Shown in pieces: positions 6,684 to 15,851 of a stretch of DNA of 64,000 nucleotides; positions within the stretch are counted from its first letter, which is position 1; every line of letters starts with the position of its first letter. The notes below the pieces were generated by a model that saw only the letters and a list, made by a program, of their open reading frames with translations, was not told the origin of the DNA and did not search any database. A program made the position numbers and the translations under genes. Source of the DNA: DASVNK01 sp036383895 (GTDB lineage Bacteria > Verrucomicrobiota > Verrucomicrobiia > Limisphaerales > SXQI01); assembly GCA_036383895.1 (NCBI GenBank), contig DASVNK010000065.1:62001-126000 (forward strand), in the 5' to 3' direction.

Positions 6684-9476
6684 ATGCAAAGGATCACTCG
6701 TCTCTTGCCGCGAATTGCATTTTTAATCATTTGCCTGGTCGCGTTTAATCGTTCCGCGAACGCGCAAATCACCAATGTTCTTTTTTCAGAGGATTTCGAA
6801 TCGCCGATCAACCCTCTGGAATTCGTTCCCGATGCTCCCTTCTTCGAAGGCGGCCAGGGCGACATTGCAGGTACCGTTAACGGCGGCGTGCTCGAATTCA
6901 CCGGCACGGTCAGCCAGCAATGGTGGGCGGGCGCAACCATGCGCGTCGTTCCCACGTTTCAGGTTTCAGACGCCCAGCAGATCGCCGTCGAAGTCGATCG
7001 CGTTCAGGAAGCAGGTGTCGGCACCGCTTCTCGCAGCGCGCTTTGGATCATGGACAGCACTCAAACCCGCTACGTTCTTTTCGCCGATGTCCGCGGCGAA
7101 GGTGGCTGGAGTTTCAATCGTAAGATTGGCGTTGCGGGAGATAATCCGACCGGTGGCGGCACACAGATGACCGCTTTCGACGGTCTGGATGACGGCGCTC
7201 TCTACGTCATGAAAGCCGTCGCTGACGGCCGAAACGTTCGCCTCTATCTAAATGACGTGCTGGGCGCGACCGTTCCATTCCCATTCACCAACCTCGTTTT
7301 CCATCTTGGCAGCTACGCCCGCGCGACTGGCGATACCGCGTTTTCACAGTTCGATAATTTCGAAGTTTATAGCATCGGCAAAGCCACTTTCGAACCAACG
7401 AGCGTCGTTCTTAGTTCCGGCCAAACCGCCGGGAATATCGTCGTTCGAATTCCGGCCGGACTCAACGCCACGGCTCCAGTCACCGTTCGCGTCGTGAGTA
7501 GTAATCCAGCCGCCGCGGTTCCTCTCGGCGCAACAGGTGGTACGCTCAACCTGACCTTCGCCGCAGGCGGCCCCAATACACAGACCATCTCCGTTCAGTC
7601 CGTCGGCATTGGCGGCGCCAGTTTCTCGATCGAAAACGATGCCGGCCTCGGTTCGGGCAACACTCTCAACGTTACGGTAGTCAGTGCGGCGGGCGTTCAG
7701 TTGCAGGACGACTTCGCCGGCGCATCACTCGATCCTGCAAAGTGGGAACGTTATGATCGTGGTTTCGAGGTGGGCACAGGCGTTTACGACGTTACCCAGG
7801 CTGGCGGGAACGTCACCATCTCAGGTTATGCTGATGGACAATACTGGGGTGGCGCTTCGATTCGCAGCGTTCCCACGTTTACAGCCACCAAAGATCTCCC
7901 GCTCGTCGTCGAAGTGGACCGTGTATATCTGAACCGCAATCGGTCTGACGAAACTCCCAACACTGCCAATCGGAGCAGCCTTTGGCTGACCACCACCAAT
8001 CACGGCCAGTACATCATGTTTGCCCAAAATCTCGGCGAAAATGGCTGGCAGGTGAACATCAACAACACCGGCGGCGGCACGGATATTGGAGCGTTCAATG
8101 ATCTCGATACGAGCACGAACCTCCACCGCATGAAACTGATCGCCGATGGCGAAGGTGTGGATGTTTATCTCGACAACGAGTTCGGCGGACGCTTCCCATT
8201 TGCCGTCACCTTCGGCTTGCATGTTGAGCTTGGCGGTTACACCCGCGATATCAGCGACGAAGTTGTTGCTGTCTTCGACAACCTAAAAGTCGAAAACACG
8301 TTGCCTTGTATCTCCGTCGATAACGCTGACATCTCGCTCAACAACGGCCAAACCGCGACGGTTGCCGTTACGATTCCGCGCCTGCTCAACCTCTCGCAGA
8401 ACGCGAGTGTCACCATCACCAGTAGCAGCCCTTCGGTGGCAATCCCACAGGGAGCCAACAACGGCACTCTCACGTTGAACTTCGCGGCGGGCGCCACGAA
8501 CCGGCAAACGTTCACTGTCCAAACCGTGGGCCTGGGTGCGACCACTTTCAACATCGCATCCGCCGGCGTTTGCGTTCAGGAAAGTGTCGATGTCACCGTT
8601 ACGGCCGTTCCAACCGTTCTTCTCACCGACGCCTTCGGCGGAACAACCCTTGGCACTGTTTGGGAAATTGATCCGAACTCTCTCGTCGAAGGCGGTGCAG
8701 CCACCGTTGATTCAGGCGTGTTCGTCAACGGCGGCGCAGTTGTCATCAGTGTCACCAACGAAATCGGTACCTTGGCCGGCTTCTCCGTCCTTACCACGAA
8801 CACCTTCTCCGCGGATGTCACGCATCCGGCGACGTTCGAAATCGATCGCGAGAAACTCGACTTCACCCTCGTCACCGGAACAGCCGCGAAGCAGCTCACC
8901 GGCATCTGGATCACCAACACCGCCACCGGCGATGCGATCTTCTTCTCCGAACTCGTCACCCACGACGGATCTGCGGGCGGCTGGCAGTACGTCACGGTAA
9001 ACGCGACCAATCCTTTCCCCGCGAATGCCCTCGGCACCTCCATCTCCGCCTTCGGCGCGGCGCAGTACAATGATCGCGGCGCACATCGCCTCCGTGCCGT
9101 TGCCAATGGCGACACCGTGAAGCTCTACCTCGATGGAGTCTTCGGCGCGGAAGTTCCGTTCGACGGCAACACCGGCATCAGGTTCGGTTTCGGCACTTAT
9201 GTTGTGGCCGCCACCGACATCGCCCGCGGCACCTTCGATGACGCCCAGGTTCTCGGCACGGAAAGCTCGGGCCCGGGACGCGCGAACCTGTCGATTGCGA
9301 ATCAGCCAAACGGCAACATCACCATCTCCTGGGATGCCCCCGGCACCTTGCAGTTCAGCGACAACCTCGCGAATCCAGGTAGCTGGAACCCGGTCACTCC
9401 GGCCCCAACCGGCACCACCTACACCATTCCGCGCGCGGCCCAAACGAACTACCGCTTCTTCCGCGTAGCGCACTAA
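6684..9476 (+). CDS. Large secreted modular protein with three LamG-like repeats
   Basis: The start at 6684 has a perfect AAAGGAGG eight bases upstream and opens a signal peptide (MQRITRLLPRIAFLIICLVA...SANA). The 930-residue product alternates three concanavalin/LamG-like modules with two Ig-like linkers. The modules begin near LFSEDFESP, LQDDFAGASLDP and LLTDAFGGTTLG, and each contains an EVDR or EIDR motif and a KLYLDGVFGAEVPF-type strand. The linkers resemble SSNPAAAVP and SSSPSVAIP. It ends in a tail (ISWDAPGTLQFSDNL...YRFFRVAH) shared in style with other secreted proteins here. It is probably extracellular or surface-bound; the ligand is unknown. An intrinsic terminator follows. Confidence 0.85.
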   Translation: MQRITRLLPRIAFLIICLVAFNRSANAQITNVLFSEDFESPINPLEFVPDAPFFEGGQGDIAGTVNGGVLEFTGTVSQQWWAGATMRVVPTFQVSDAQQIAVEVDRVQEAGVGTASRSALWIMDSTQTRYVLFADVRGEGGWSFNRKIGVAGDNPTGGGTQMTAFDGLDDGALYVMKAVADGRNVRLYLNDVLGATVPFPFTNLVFHLGSYARATGDTAFSQFDNFEVYSIGKATFEPTSVVLSSGQTAGNIVVRIPAGLNATAPVTVRVVSSNPAAAVPLGATGGTLNLTFAAGGPNTQTISVQSVGIGGASFSIENDAGLGSGNTLNVTVVSAAGVQLQDDFAGASLDPAKWERYDRGFEVGTGVYDVTQAGGNVTISGYADGQYWGGASIRSVPTFTATKDLPLVVEVDRVYLNRNRSDETPNTANRSSLWLTTTNHGQYIMFAQNLGENGWQVNINNTGGGTDIGAFNDLDTSTNLHRMKLIADGEGVDVYLDNEFGGRFPFAVTFGLHVELGGYTRDISDEVVAVFDNLKVENTLPCISVDNADISLNNGQTATVAVTIPRLLNLSQNASVTITSSSPSVAIPQGANNGTLTLNFAAGATNRQTFTVQTVGLGATTFNIASAGVCVQESVDVTVTAVPTVLLTDAFGGTTLGTVWEIDPNSLVEGGAATVDSGVFVNGGAVVISVTNEIGTLAGFSVLTTNTFSADVTHPATFEIDREKLDFTLVTGTAAKQLTGIWITNTATGDAIFFSELVTHDGSAGGWQYVTVNATNPFPANALGTSISAFGAAQYNDRGAHRLRAVANGDTVKLYLDGVFGAEVPFDGNTGIRFGFGTYVVAATDIARGTFDDAQVLGTESSGPGRANLSIANQPNGNITISWDAPGTLQFSDNLANPGSWNPVTPAPTGTTYTIPRAAQTNYRFFRVAH

Positions 9477-9507
9477 ATCTAGCGCAGACTCCAGTCTGCC
9501 TGTCCAG

Positions 9508-9545
9508 GCATCCGCCCTTTTACCTTTCGGGGCGGATGCTTTTTT
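9508..9545 (+). terminator. Intrinsic terminator of the secreted modular protein gene
   Basis: GCATCCGCCC (9508-9517) pairs perfectly with GGGCGGATGC (9530-9539), leaving a 12-base loop, and is followed at once by six T (9540-9545). It lies 31 bp after the stop codon at 9476. Confidence 0.93.
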
Positions 9546-9605
9546 GTTCGCCAAATTCCAGAGTGGCAATCTCCCCCTGCCCATGGAACCATTATCTCCC
9601 GTCCA

Positions 9606-11828
9606 ATGCCGTCGCCCAAAGAACCGACCAAATCAACGAGCAAACCACCGCTCCCGCGCTCGCGAAAAATCATCTTCATTCTCGCCGCGGCCTTGCTCGT
9701 CCCGCTCCTCGCTCTCGGCCTACTCGAAGGCGGGCTCCGTCTTTTCGGCTACGGCTATCCCACTTCCTTCTTCCTGGAACAAAAAGAAGGAAGCACTACC
9801 TACCTTGTCGACAACCCCAAATTCGGCTGGCGCTTCTTCCCCAGGCAAATCGCCCGCAGCCCCGCCACCCTAAAATTTGCGAAGAAGAAAGAGCCCGGCA
9901 CGATCCGCATCTTCGTCCTCGGCGAATCCGCCGCTCTCGGTGATCCCAAACCCGCTTACAGTCTCGGCCGCTATTTAGAAGTTCTCCTTCGCGAACGATT
10001 CCCTTCCGCAAAGTTCGAAGTCATCACCGCCGCCATGACGGCGATCAATTCACACGCGCTCCTCCCCATGGCGCGCGAATGTGCCGAACTCGAAGGCGAC
10101 TTCTGGATTCTCTACATGGGCAACAATGAAATGGCTGGCCCCTTTGGCATCAACCCACTCAGTGGCCCCTCCGCACCCAGCGTCAGCACCGTGCGTCTCA
10201 GCCTGGCCTTGCGCACGACCAAGTTGGGCCAACTCATGGAGTCCATCACGGAAAAGGCGCGTAACGACGACTCTCCGCAAGCCGAATGGGCAGGAATGAA
10301 AATGTTCCGCGAACGCAGCATTGCGCCCTCGGATCCGAAGAAACAAACAATCTACGCGAACTTCCAAGGCAACCTTGAGGACATCCTCCGCGCCGCCCAT
10401 TCCCATCGTGCGAAACCAATCCTCTGCACCGTCGCCAGCAACCTGCGCGACTTCGCACCTCTCGCCTCTGTCGGTTCTACCAACGGCGCCTACGCTAAGG
10501 GCGTCGAGTCGCAACGTGACGCTCGATTCGAAGAAGCTGCGCAGTCCTATCAAAGCGCCCTCGCCGGGATGGACTCGTATGCAGATCTGCATTTTCGCCT
10601 CGGCCAATTGCAACTCGAACTCGGTGGCACCAACGAAATCATTCGCGCACATTTCGAAAAGGCGCGCGATCTCGATGCGTTGCCCTTGCGCACTGACGGC
10701 CGCATGAACGCAATCATTCGCGAGTTCGCTAAAGCCTCGTCCGCACCGCTCATCGACCTCGACCGCGAAATGGGAACACCCGTCGCGGGAACAACGCCGG
10801 GTGATGAAAGCTTCTTCGATCATGTGCATCTCAATTTCGCCGGGAATTACCGCGCAGCCCGGCTCATCGCACAGGAAATCGAGAAGGCGTTGCCCAAAGA
10901 CCTCGCGGAGAAACGCGCCGTCAACTGGGCCTCGGCGCAAATCTGCGATCGCGCCCTCGCCCTCACCGATTGGAACCGCCGCGCGGCTCACGAGCAAATG
11001 CTCCGTCGGCAAATGGAAGCGCCATTCACCGATCAATCAAATCACTCGAACCGAATCGAAAACATGGCGCGGGTTGTCTCCGATCTTCGACAAGCCTCGA
11101 ACGCACGCGCCGCCACGAATGCCGCCGCAATTTACCAGGAAGCCCTTGTCCGCAACGAAAACGATTTTCGACTTCGCGAAAGTTACGCGGAGTTTTTGGA
11201 AGGCGTCGCCAAATGGAGCGAAGCAGCCGAACAGCGCATAAAAATATCAACGTGGGTGCCGCACGATTCCGTTGCTGCCTATCACGCCGGTCGCGTGCTG
11301 GTCCACGCGCGTCGCGCCGCTGAAGCTCGAACCTATTTGGAGCGCGCGCTGCAATTGCGGCCGGTCTTTCCCGAAGCTCATTTGGAAATCGGAAGAGCCT
11401 ACTCAATCGAGGCGATGCACGTATCGGCTCTGAAAGCCTACGATGAAGCTTTGAAACAGCGAACGAATGACGCCACCGTGTTGATTCAAAAAGCACATTC
11501 GTATGCCGCGATGAACCTGCGCGCGGAGATGAAACACGTACTGCGCGAGGCGATTCGCCTGCGGCCAGAATCATGGGAACCTCACTACTTGCTCGCGGTG
11601 GAACTCGCCGCCGATAACGAACTGCAGCAGGCGATCATCGAATTCAACGAAGTCACACGTCTCCGCCCAGGTTACGCCAACGCCTATTTCAATTTGGCTG
11701 TCGCGCTCGCTAAAATTGGCCGGGTGAAGGACGCCTATCGCGGTTTTCAAAAGACGGTGGAGTTGGATCCCGATCATAAGAGTGCGCGCGAATACATGGC
11801 AGCGCTGGAACGGGAATACGCGAAATAG
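9606..11828 (+). CDS. Membrane-anchored SGNH-hydrolase-like / TPR protein
   Basis: The N-terminus has one membrane segment (about residues 21-45, IIFILAAALLVPLLALGLLE). The SGNH-like domain shows FVLGESAALGD (block I Ser), ILYMGNNEM (block III-like) and, after a spacer, FFDHVHLNFAGN with the Asp/His pair. An internal TPR-like pair interrupts this domain (about 305-350), and the C-terminal 250 residues are TPR units (for example AIIEFNEVTRLRPGYANAYF). Similar proteins occur near surface-polysaccharide and sorting genes in Verrucomicrobiota and Planctomycetes; the substrate here is unknown. No Shine-Dalgarno is seen at the ATG. A permease gene begins 41 bp downstream. Confidence 0.85.
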   Translation: MPSPKEPTKSTSKPPLPRSRKIIFILAAALLVPLLALGLLEGGLRLFGYGYPTSFFLEQKEGSTTYLVDNPKFGWRFFPRQIARSPATLKFAKKKEPGTIRIFVLGESAALGDPKPAYSLGRYLEVLLRERFPSAKFEVITAAMTAINSHALLPMARECAELEGDFWILYMGNNEMAGPFGINPLSGPSAPSVSTVRLSLALRTTKLGQLMESITEKARNDDSPQAEWAGMKMFRERSIAPSDPKKQTIYANFQGNLEDILRAAHSHRAKPILCTVASNLRDFAPLASVGSTNGAYAKGVESQRDARFEEAAQSYQSALAGMDSYADLHFRLGQLQLELGGTNEIIRAHFEKARDLDALPLRTDGRMNAIIREFAKASSAPLIDLDREMGTPVAGTTPGDESFFDHVHLNFAGNYRAARLIAQEIEKALPKDLAEKRAVNWASAQICDRALALTDWNRRAAHEQMLRRQMEAPFTDQSNHSNRIENMARVVSDLRQASNARAATNAAAIYQEALVRNENDFRLRESYAEFLEGVAKWSEAAEQRIKISTWVPHDSVAAYHAGRVLVHARRAAEARTYLERALQLRPVFPEAHLEIGRAYSIEAMHVSALKAYDEALKQRTNDATVLIQKAHSYAAMNLRAEMKHVLREAIRLRPESWEPHYLLAVELAADNELQQAIIEFNEVTRLRPGYANAYFNLAVALAKIGRVKDAYRGFQKTVELDPDHKSAREYMAALEREYAK

Positions 11829-11869
11829 ATTTGTTCCAGCGCCGATCGGTTTCTAAACTCTCCCCGTTG

Positions 11870-12784
11870 ATGTATTATCTGAAACGCCTCGCTGGAATGG
11901 TCCCGTTGTTGGTGATCATCAGCTTTTTGGCGTTCATGCTGGTGCGGGTCGCTCCCGGCGGTCCATTCGATCGCGAGCGCACGCCCGCCTCGCCGGAAGT
12001 CGAGCGGCAACTCAAAGCGCGCTATCACCTCGATAAACCGCTTTGGCAGCAGTACGTAATCTATCTCGGCAACCTGCTGCGTGGTGATCTTGGACCTTCC
12101 CTCAAACAGCAGAACCACACCGTTAACGAAATCATCGCCCAGGCGCTTCCCGTTTCGCTCCTCCTCGGCGCTTGCGCCTACTGCTTCGCTCTCGGGGTCG
12201 GCCTTCCTCTCGGATTCTTCTCCGCGATCAACAAAGGCAAATGGGAAGATTGGCTCGGCAGTTTTCTCGCCATTCTTTGCATTTGCGTCCCGGCTCTCGT
12301 GATCGGGCCAATTCTCGCCATGGTCTTCTCGATCAAACTCGGGTGGCTCCCAGTCGCGCTCATGGAGAGTCCACTGCACCTCATCCTTCCCACCGCCACC
12401 CTTGGTATTTACTTCTCGGGCCGCGTCGCGCGTCTCCTGCGCGAAGGGATGCTCGGCACCTTGCACGCCGAATTCATCACCGCCGCCCGCGCAAAAGGCC
12501 TGAGCGAAACCGCGCTCTTCTTCAAACACGGCTTCCGCCTCGCAGTTCTTCCGGTTGTCTCCTATTCCGGTCCTTTGCTCGCCGACCTCCTCACCGGCTC
12601 GTTCGTGGTCGAGAACATCTTTCAGATTCCGGGCCTTGGCGTCTTCCTCGTAAACAGCTCCCTGAGCCGCGATTACACGTTGATCGTCGGTTTGGTAGTC
12701 CTTTATGCCGCACTTTTGCTCGTCCTCAACTTGATTGTGGACTTCGCCTACAGCGTTCTCGATCCGCGTGTTCGTTACGAATAA
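11870..12784 (+). CDS. ABC transporter permease, OppB/DppB family (orphan)
   Basis: The 304-residue product begins MYYLKRLAGMVPLLVIISF and has about six membrane helices. The OppB pattern includes VRVAPGGPFDRER near the N-terminus and the EAA-loop region ITAARAKGLSETALFFKHGFRLAVLPVV. The C-terminal half has GSFVVENIFQIPGLG, a family hallmark. These permeases pair with OppC, two ATPases and a binding protein for peptide uptake, none of which are in the window. The frame opens earlier at a TTG (11831), but ATG 11870 gives the normal N-terminus. Confidence 0.9.
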   Translation: MYYLKRLAGMVPLLVIISFLAFMLVRVAPGGPFDRERTPASPEVERQLKARYHLDKPLWQQYVIYLGNLLRGDLGPSLKQQNHTVNEIIAQALPVSLLLGACAYCFALGVGLPLGFFSAINKGKWEDWLGSFLAILCICVPALVIGPILAMVFSIKLGWLPVALMESPLHLILPTATLGIYFSGRVARLLREGMLGTLHAEFITAARAKGLSETALFFKHGFRLAVLPVVSYSGPLLADLLTGSFVVENIFQIPGLGVFLVNSSLSRDYTLIVGLVVLYAALLLVLNLIVDFAYSVLDPRVRYE

Positions 12785-12974
12785 GTATGGAATTCTCCAC
12801 CGTGCATGAATTCCACTCACACTTGAGGAACATTGAACCAAACGGCACGTGCCATGCTCAAATCTATCCAGTGATCGCCGAAGTTGCGTGAAGTTTGACT
12901 TTGAAATGTCGCCCGTTAGTATTCAACGTTCCCGAATGAGTAGTGAATTCTTCCCAAAAAGGGAGAGGTGATTT

Positions 12975-14696
12975 GTGGCCGCGAAAGACGATTATCTAGT
13001 TGATACGCTAGTCGAAATGGGCCTTTTGATGCCGCAAGACATCGAGGGCGCCCGCGCTGAAGCTGATTCCACCGGCGAAGGCGTGGTGGACACCCTGGTG
13101 AAGCAGGGGATCATCGCTTCCAGCCAGGTCGCCACCGCGAAAGCCGCGCAATTAGGCGTGGAATTCGTGCCTCTGGGCGAAATGAAGATCGCGGACGACG
13201 CGATTGCGGCCGTTCCCCGACACGTGGCGCGCCGTTTTAACGTTGTTCCCGTCTTCAAAACAGAGACTGGCGTCGTTGTGGCGCTGGCAGATCCGAGCGA
13301 TTTGGATGCGCTTGATGGTCTTCAGCACTCGATTAACATGGATGTCGAAGCCCGCGTGGCGACTCCGGAAGACATCGAAGCGGCGCTGAATAAATATTAC
13401 GGCGGCGGAGGAAGCGCGCGCGACGATAGCGTCAGCAAGATGATCCAGGACATCACCGAAGGTGAGGTCGAGATCGGGAACATCGGGGTGCTGGGAGGGG
13501 ATGACGAACAGGTGGTCGAGGCGGACGCTCCCCTGATTAAGCTGGTTAACCAGCTAATCGTCGAAGCTTTCAAATCGCGGGCATCGGACATTCATCTTGA
13601 ACCGCTTTCAAAAAAATTCCGCGTTCGTTACCGCATCGACGGTGTGCTGCACGAAATGCAGAGCCCGCCGAAGACGTTGCAGGCCTCGATCATTAGCCGC
13701 CTAAAGATTCAATCGAACATGTCCATCGCGGAAAAGCGCATTCCGCAGGACGGACGTATTCAGGCGGGCGTTGGTGGAAAAATGATCGATTTGCGCGTTT
13801 CATGCCTCCCAACCGTGCATGGCGAAAGCATCGTCATGCGTATTCTGGATAAAGAAGGTTTGCGCCTGGGTTTGCCCGAATTAGGCTTTTTTACGGACGA
13901 CCAGCAGACATTTGAGCGTCTGATCGGCCTTCCCGACGGCATCCTGCTCGTCACTGGGCCCACCGGGTCAGGAAAAACGACTACCCTGTATTCCTGCCTG
14001 AACTATATCAACCGGCCCGACCGCAAGATTATTACGGTCGAAGACCCGGTTGAGTATCAATTGGCGGGTATTAATCAGGTGCAGGTCAACGAATCGATCG
14101 GCTTTACGTTCGGACGCGCCTTGCGCTCGATGCTTCGTCAGGCGCCAAATGTGGTCATGCTGGGGGAAATTCGTGACTTGGAAACAGCCACCATCGCGAT
14201 CAATGCCTCGCTCACTGGTCACCTTGTCTTCTCGACGCTGCATACGAATGACGCACCGAGCGCGGTGACCCGTTTGATTGATATCGGTGTGAAGCCGTTC
14301 TTGGTGGCTTCTTCAACGCGCGCCCTGATGGCCCAACGTCTCGTTCGCAAGATCTGCAAAAAATGCATCGCGCCTTACACGCTCATGGAAACCGAGGCGA
14401 AAGCTCTCGGCATCGACCAGGCGAATCTCGGTCCAGACGCCAAGATCTCGAAGGGCAAAGGCTGTCCGGATTGTAAAAAGACGGGTCATCGTGGCCGGTT
14501 CGGCATCTTCGAAATATTCGTAATCGATGACGAAGCACGGAAATTGATTTACGAAAAGGTTCCCGCGACGGTCCTGCGCGCTCGCGCCCGCGAAATGGGC
14601 ATGCGCACCTTGCGTGAGGACGGCACCCGGAAGGTTCTGGCCGGTCTAACCACTGCTGAAGAAGTGATTCGCAGCACGATGGCGGAGGTCGAGTAA
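12975..14696 (+). CDS. pilB: Type IV pilus assembly / type II secretion ATPase PilB/GspE, copy 1
   Basis: This hexameric ATPase of 573 residues powers pilus extension at the inner membrane. It has an N-terminal MshEN-like domain (about 1-135). The catalytic core shows Walker A GPTGSGKTTTLYS, an Asp box ITVEDPVEYQ, Walker B VVMLGEIRDLETA and a His box (HLVFSTLHTNDAPSA). A four-Cys zinc motif follows (CKKC...CPDCKKTGHRGR). The GTG start at 12975 has GGGAGAGG six bases upstream. It heads a run with pilT, a second ATPase and pilC. No pilin or secretin gene is in the window. Confidence 0.93.
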   Translation: MAAKDDYLVDTLVEMGLLMPQDIEGARAEADSTGEGVVDTLVKQGIIASSQVATAKAAQLGVEFVPLGEMKIADDAIAAVPRHVARRFNVVPVFKTETGVVVALADPSDLDALDGLQHSINMDVEARVATPEDIEAALNKYYGGGGSARDDSVSKMIQDITEGEVEIGNIGVLGGDDEQVVEADAPLIKLVNQLIVEAFKSRASDIHLEPLSKKFRVRYRIDGVLHEMQSPPKTLQASIISRLKIQSNMSIAEKRIPQDGRIQAGVGGKMIDLRVSCLPTVHGESIVMRILDKEGLRLGLPELGFFTDDQQTFERLIGLPDGILLVTGPTGSGKTTTLYSCLNYINRPDRKIITVEDPVEYQLAGINQVQVNESIGFTFGRALRSMLRQAPNVVMLGEIRDLETATIAINASLTGHLVFSTLHTNDAPSAVTRLIDIGVKPFLVASSTRALMAQRLVRKICKKCIAPYTLMETEAKALGIDQANLGPDAKISKGKGCPDCKKTGHRGRFGIFEIFVIDDEARKLIYEKVPATVLRARAREMGMRTLREDGTRKVLAGLTTAEEVIRSTMAEVE

Positions 14697-14752
14697 GAGC
14701 TCGCGTGTGAGTAAGATTAATTGAGAGTAAGATTTAAGAAGTAGGAAGAAGC

Positions 14753-15850
14753 ATGTCGTATCAGATGTCCGATCTGTTGCAGTTGATGGTGTCCGAGGGC
14801 GCCGCTGACTTGCATATTCGTGTTGGAACCCCGCCGGTCATTCGTTTGCATGGTGTTTTGCATCGTGTCGAAGGCCCACCTCTGCGTCCCGAGGATACCG
14901 AAGAATTGATGCGCAGTATCACCTCGGAGGACCACATCCAGCACGTGCGCGAGCGCGGCGGTGCGGACTTTGGTTTCGCGTTCGGTGAACTGGCCCGCTT
15001 CCGCGTGTCCGTCTTCAAAGAGAAGGGTAACTTCGGATTGGTGCTCCGTCAGATTCCAAGCAAGCTGCTCACCTTCGAACAAATCGGGTTGCCGCCATCC
15101 GTTAAAGAATTGTTATGGAAGCCGCGCGGTCTGGTCCTGGTGACTGGACCTACCGGTTCCGGCAAGACCACCACGCTCGCTTCGATGATTAATATTATCA
15201 ACGAGGAACGTGACGACGCGCACTTGATCACGATCGAAGACCCGATCGAATATTACCACAAACATAAGAAGGGGTTGGTCACGCAGCGCGAAGTGAACGT
15301 CGATGTGCCGAACTTTGCGGAAGCGCTCCGCCGCGCGTTGCGTCAGGACCCGGACGTGATCCTGGTCGGTGAGTTGCGCGACTTGGAAACGATGGAAGCT
15401 GCCATTGCGGCGGCGGAAACGGGCCACTTGGTGTTCGGCACGCTGCACACCACCGGTGCGGCGAAGACAATTGATCGTATCGTGAACGCTTTCCCCACGA
15501 ACCAGCAGGAACAAATTCGTATTCAGCTTTCCACAGTGTTGCAGGCGGTCATTTCACAGCTGCTCCTGCCGCGGTCTGATAAACCCGGGCGTGTGGCGAT
15601 CTTCGAAATCATGATCAACACGCCGTCGATCAGCGCGCTGATTCGCGATAACAAAACGTTTCGTATTAATTCTGACATTCAGACGGGCGCAAAATACGGG
15701 ATGGTTACGCTCGACAGCTTCCTGTTGGACAAATACAACGCTGGCCTGATCTCCCAGCACGAAGTCATCACGAAGGCGCAGGATCCAAGCTCGATCCTGG
15801 CCAAGCTCCAGGAAATGGAAGCGGCCAAAGCAGCTACCGCCGCCGCTTAA
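14753..15850 (+). CDS. pilT: Type IV pilus retraction ATPase PilT
   Basis: The 365-residue length and sequence fit PilT: the N-terminal PAS-like domain (ADLHIRVGTPPVIRLHG), Walker A GPTGSGKTTTLASM, Asp box ITIEDPIEYYH, Walker B DVILVGELRDLETMEAA and the C-terminal segment ISALIRDNKTFRI. That segment corresponds to the AIRNLIRE retraction motif, but the leading residues differ. No four-Cys zinc motif is present, as expected for PilT. Its stop lies one base before the ATG of the second PilB-like gene, which suggests coupled translation. Confidence 0.95.
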   Translation: MSYQMSDLLQLMVSEGAADLHIRVGTPPVIRLHGVLHRVEGPPLRPEDTEELMRSITSEDHIQHVRERGGADFGFAFGELARFRVSVFKEKGNFGLVLRQIPSKLLTFEQIGLPPSVKELLWKPRGLVLVTGPTGSGKTTTLASMINIINEERDDAHLITIEDPIEYYHKHKKGLVTQREVNVDVPNFAEALRRALRQDPDVILVGELRDLETMEAAIAAAETGHLVFGTLHTTGAAKTIDRIVNAFPTNQQEQIRIQLSTVLQAVISQLLLPRSDKPGRVAIFEIMINTPSISALIRDNKTFRINSDIQTGAKYGMVTLDSFLLDKYNAGLISQHEVITKAQDPSSILAKLQEMEAAKAATAAA

Positions 15851-15851
15851 T

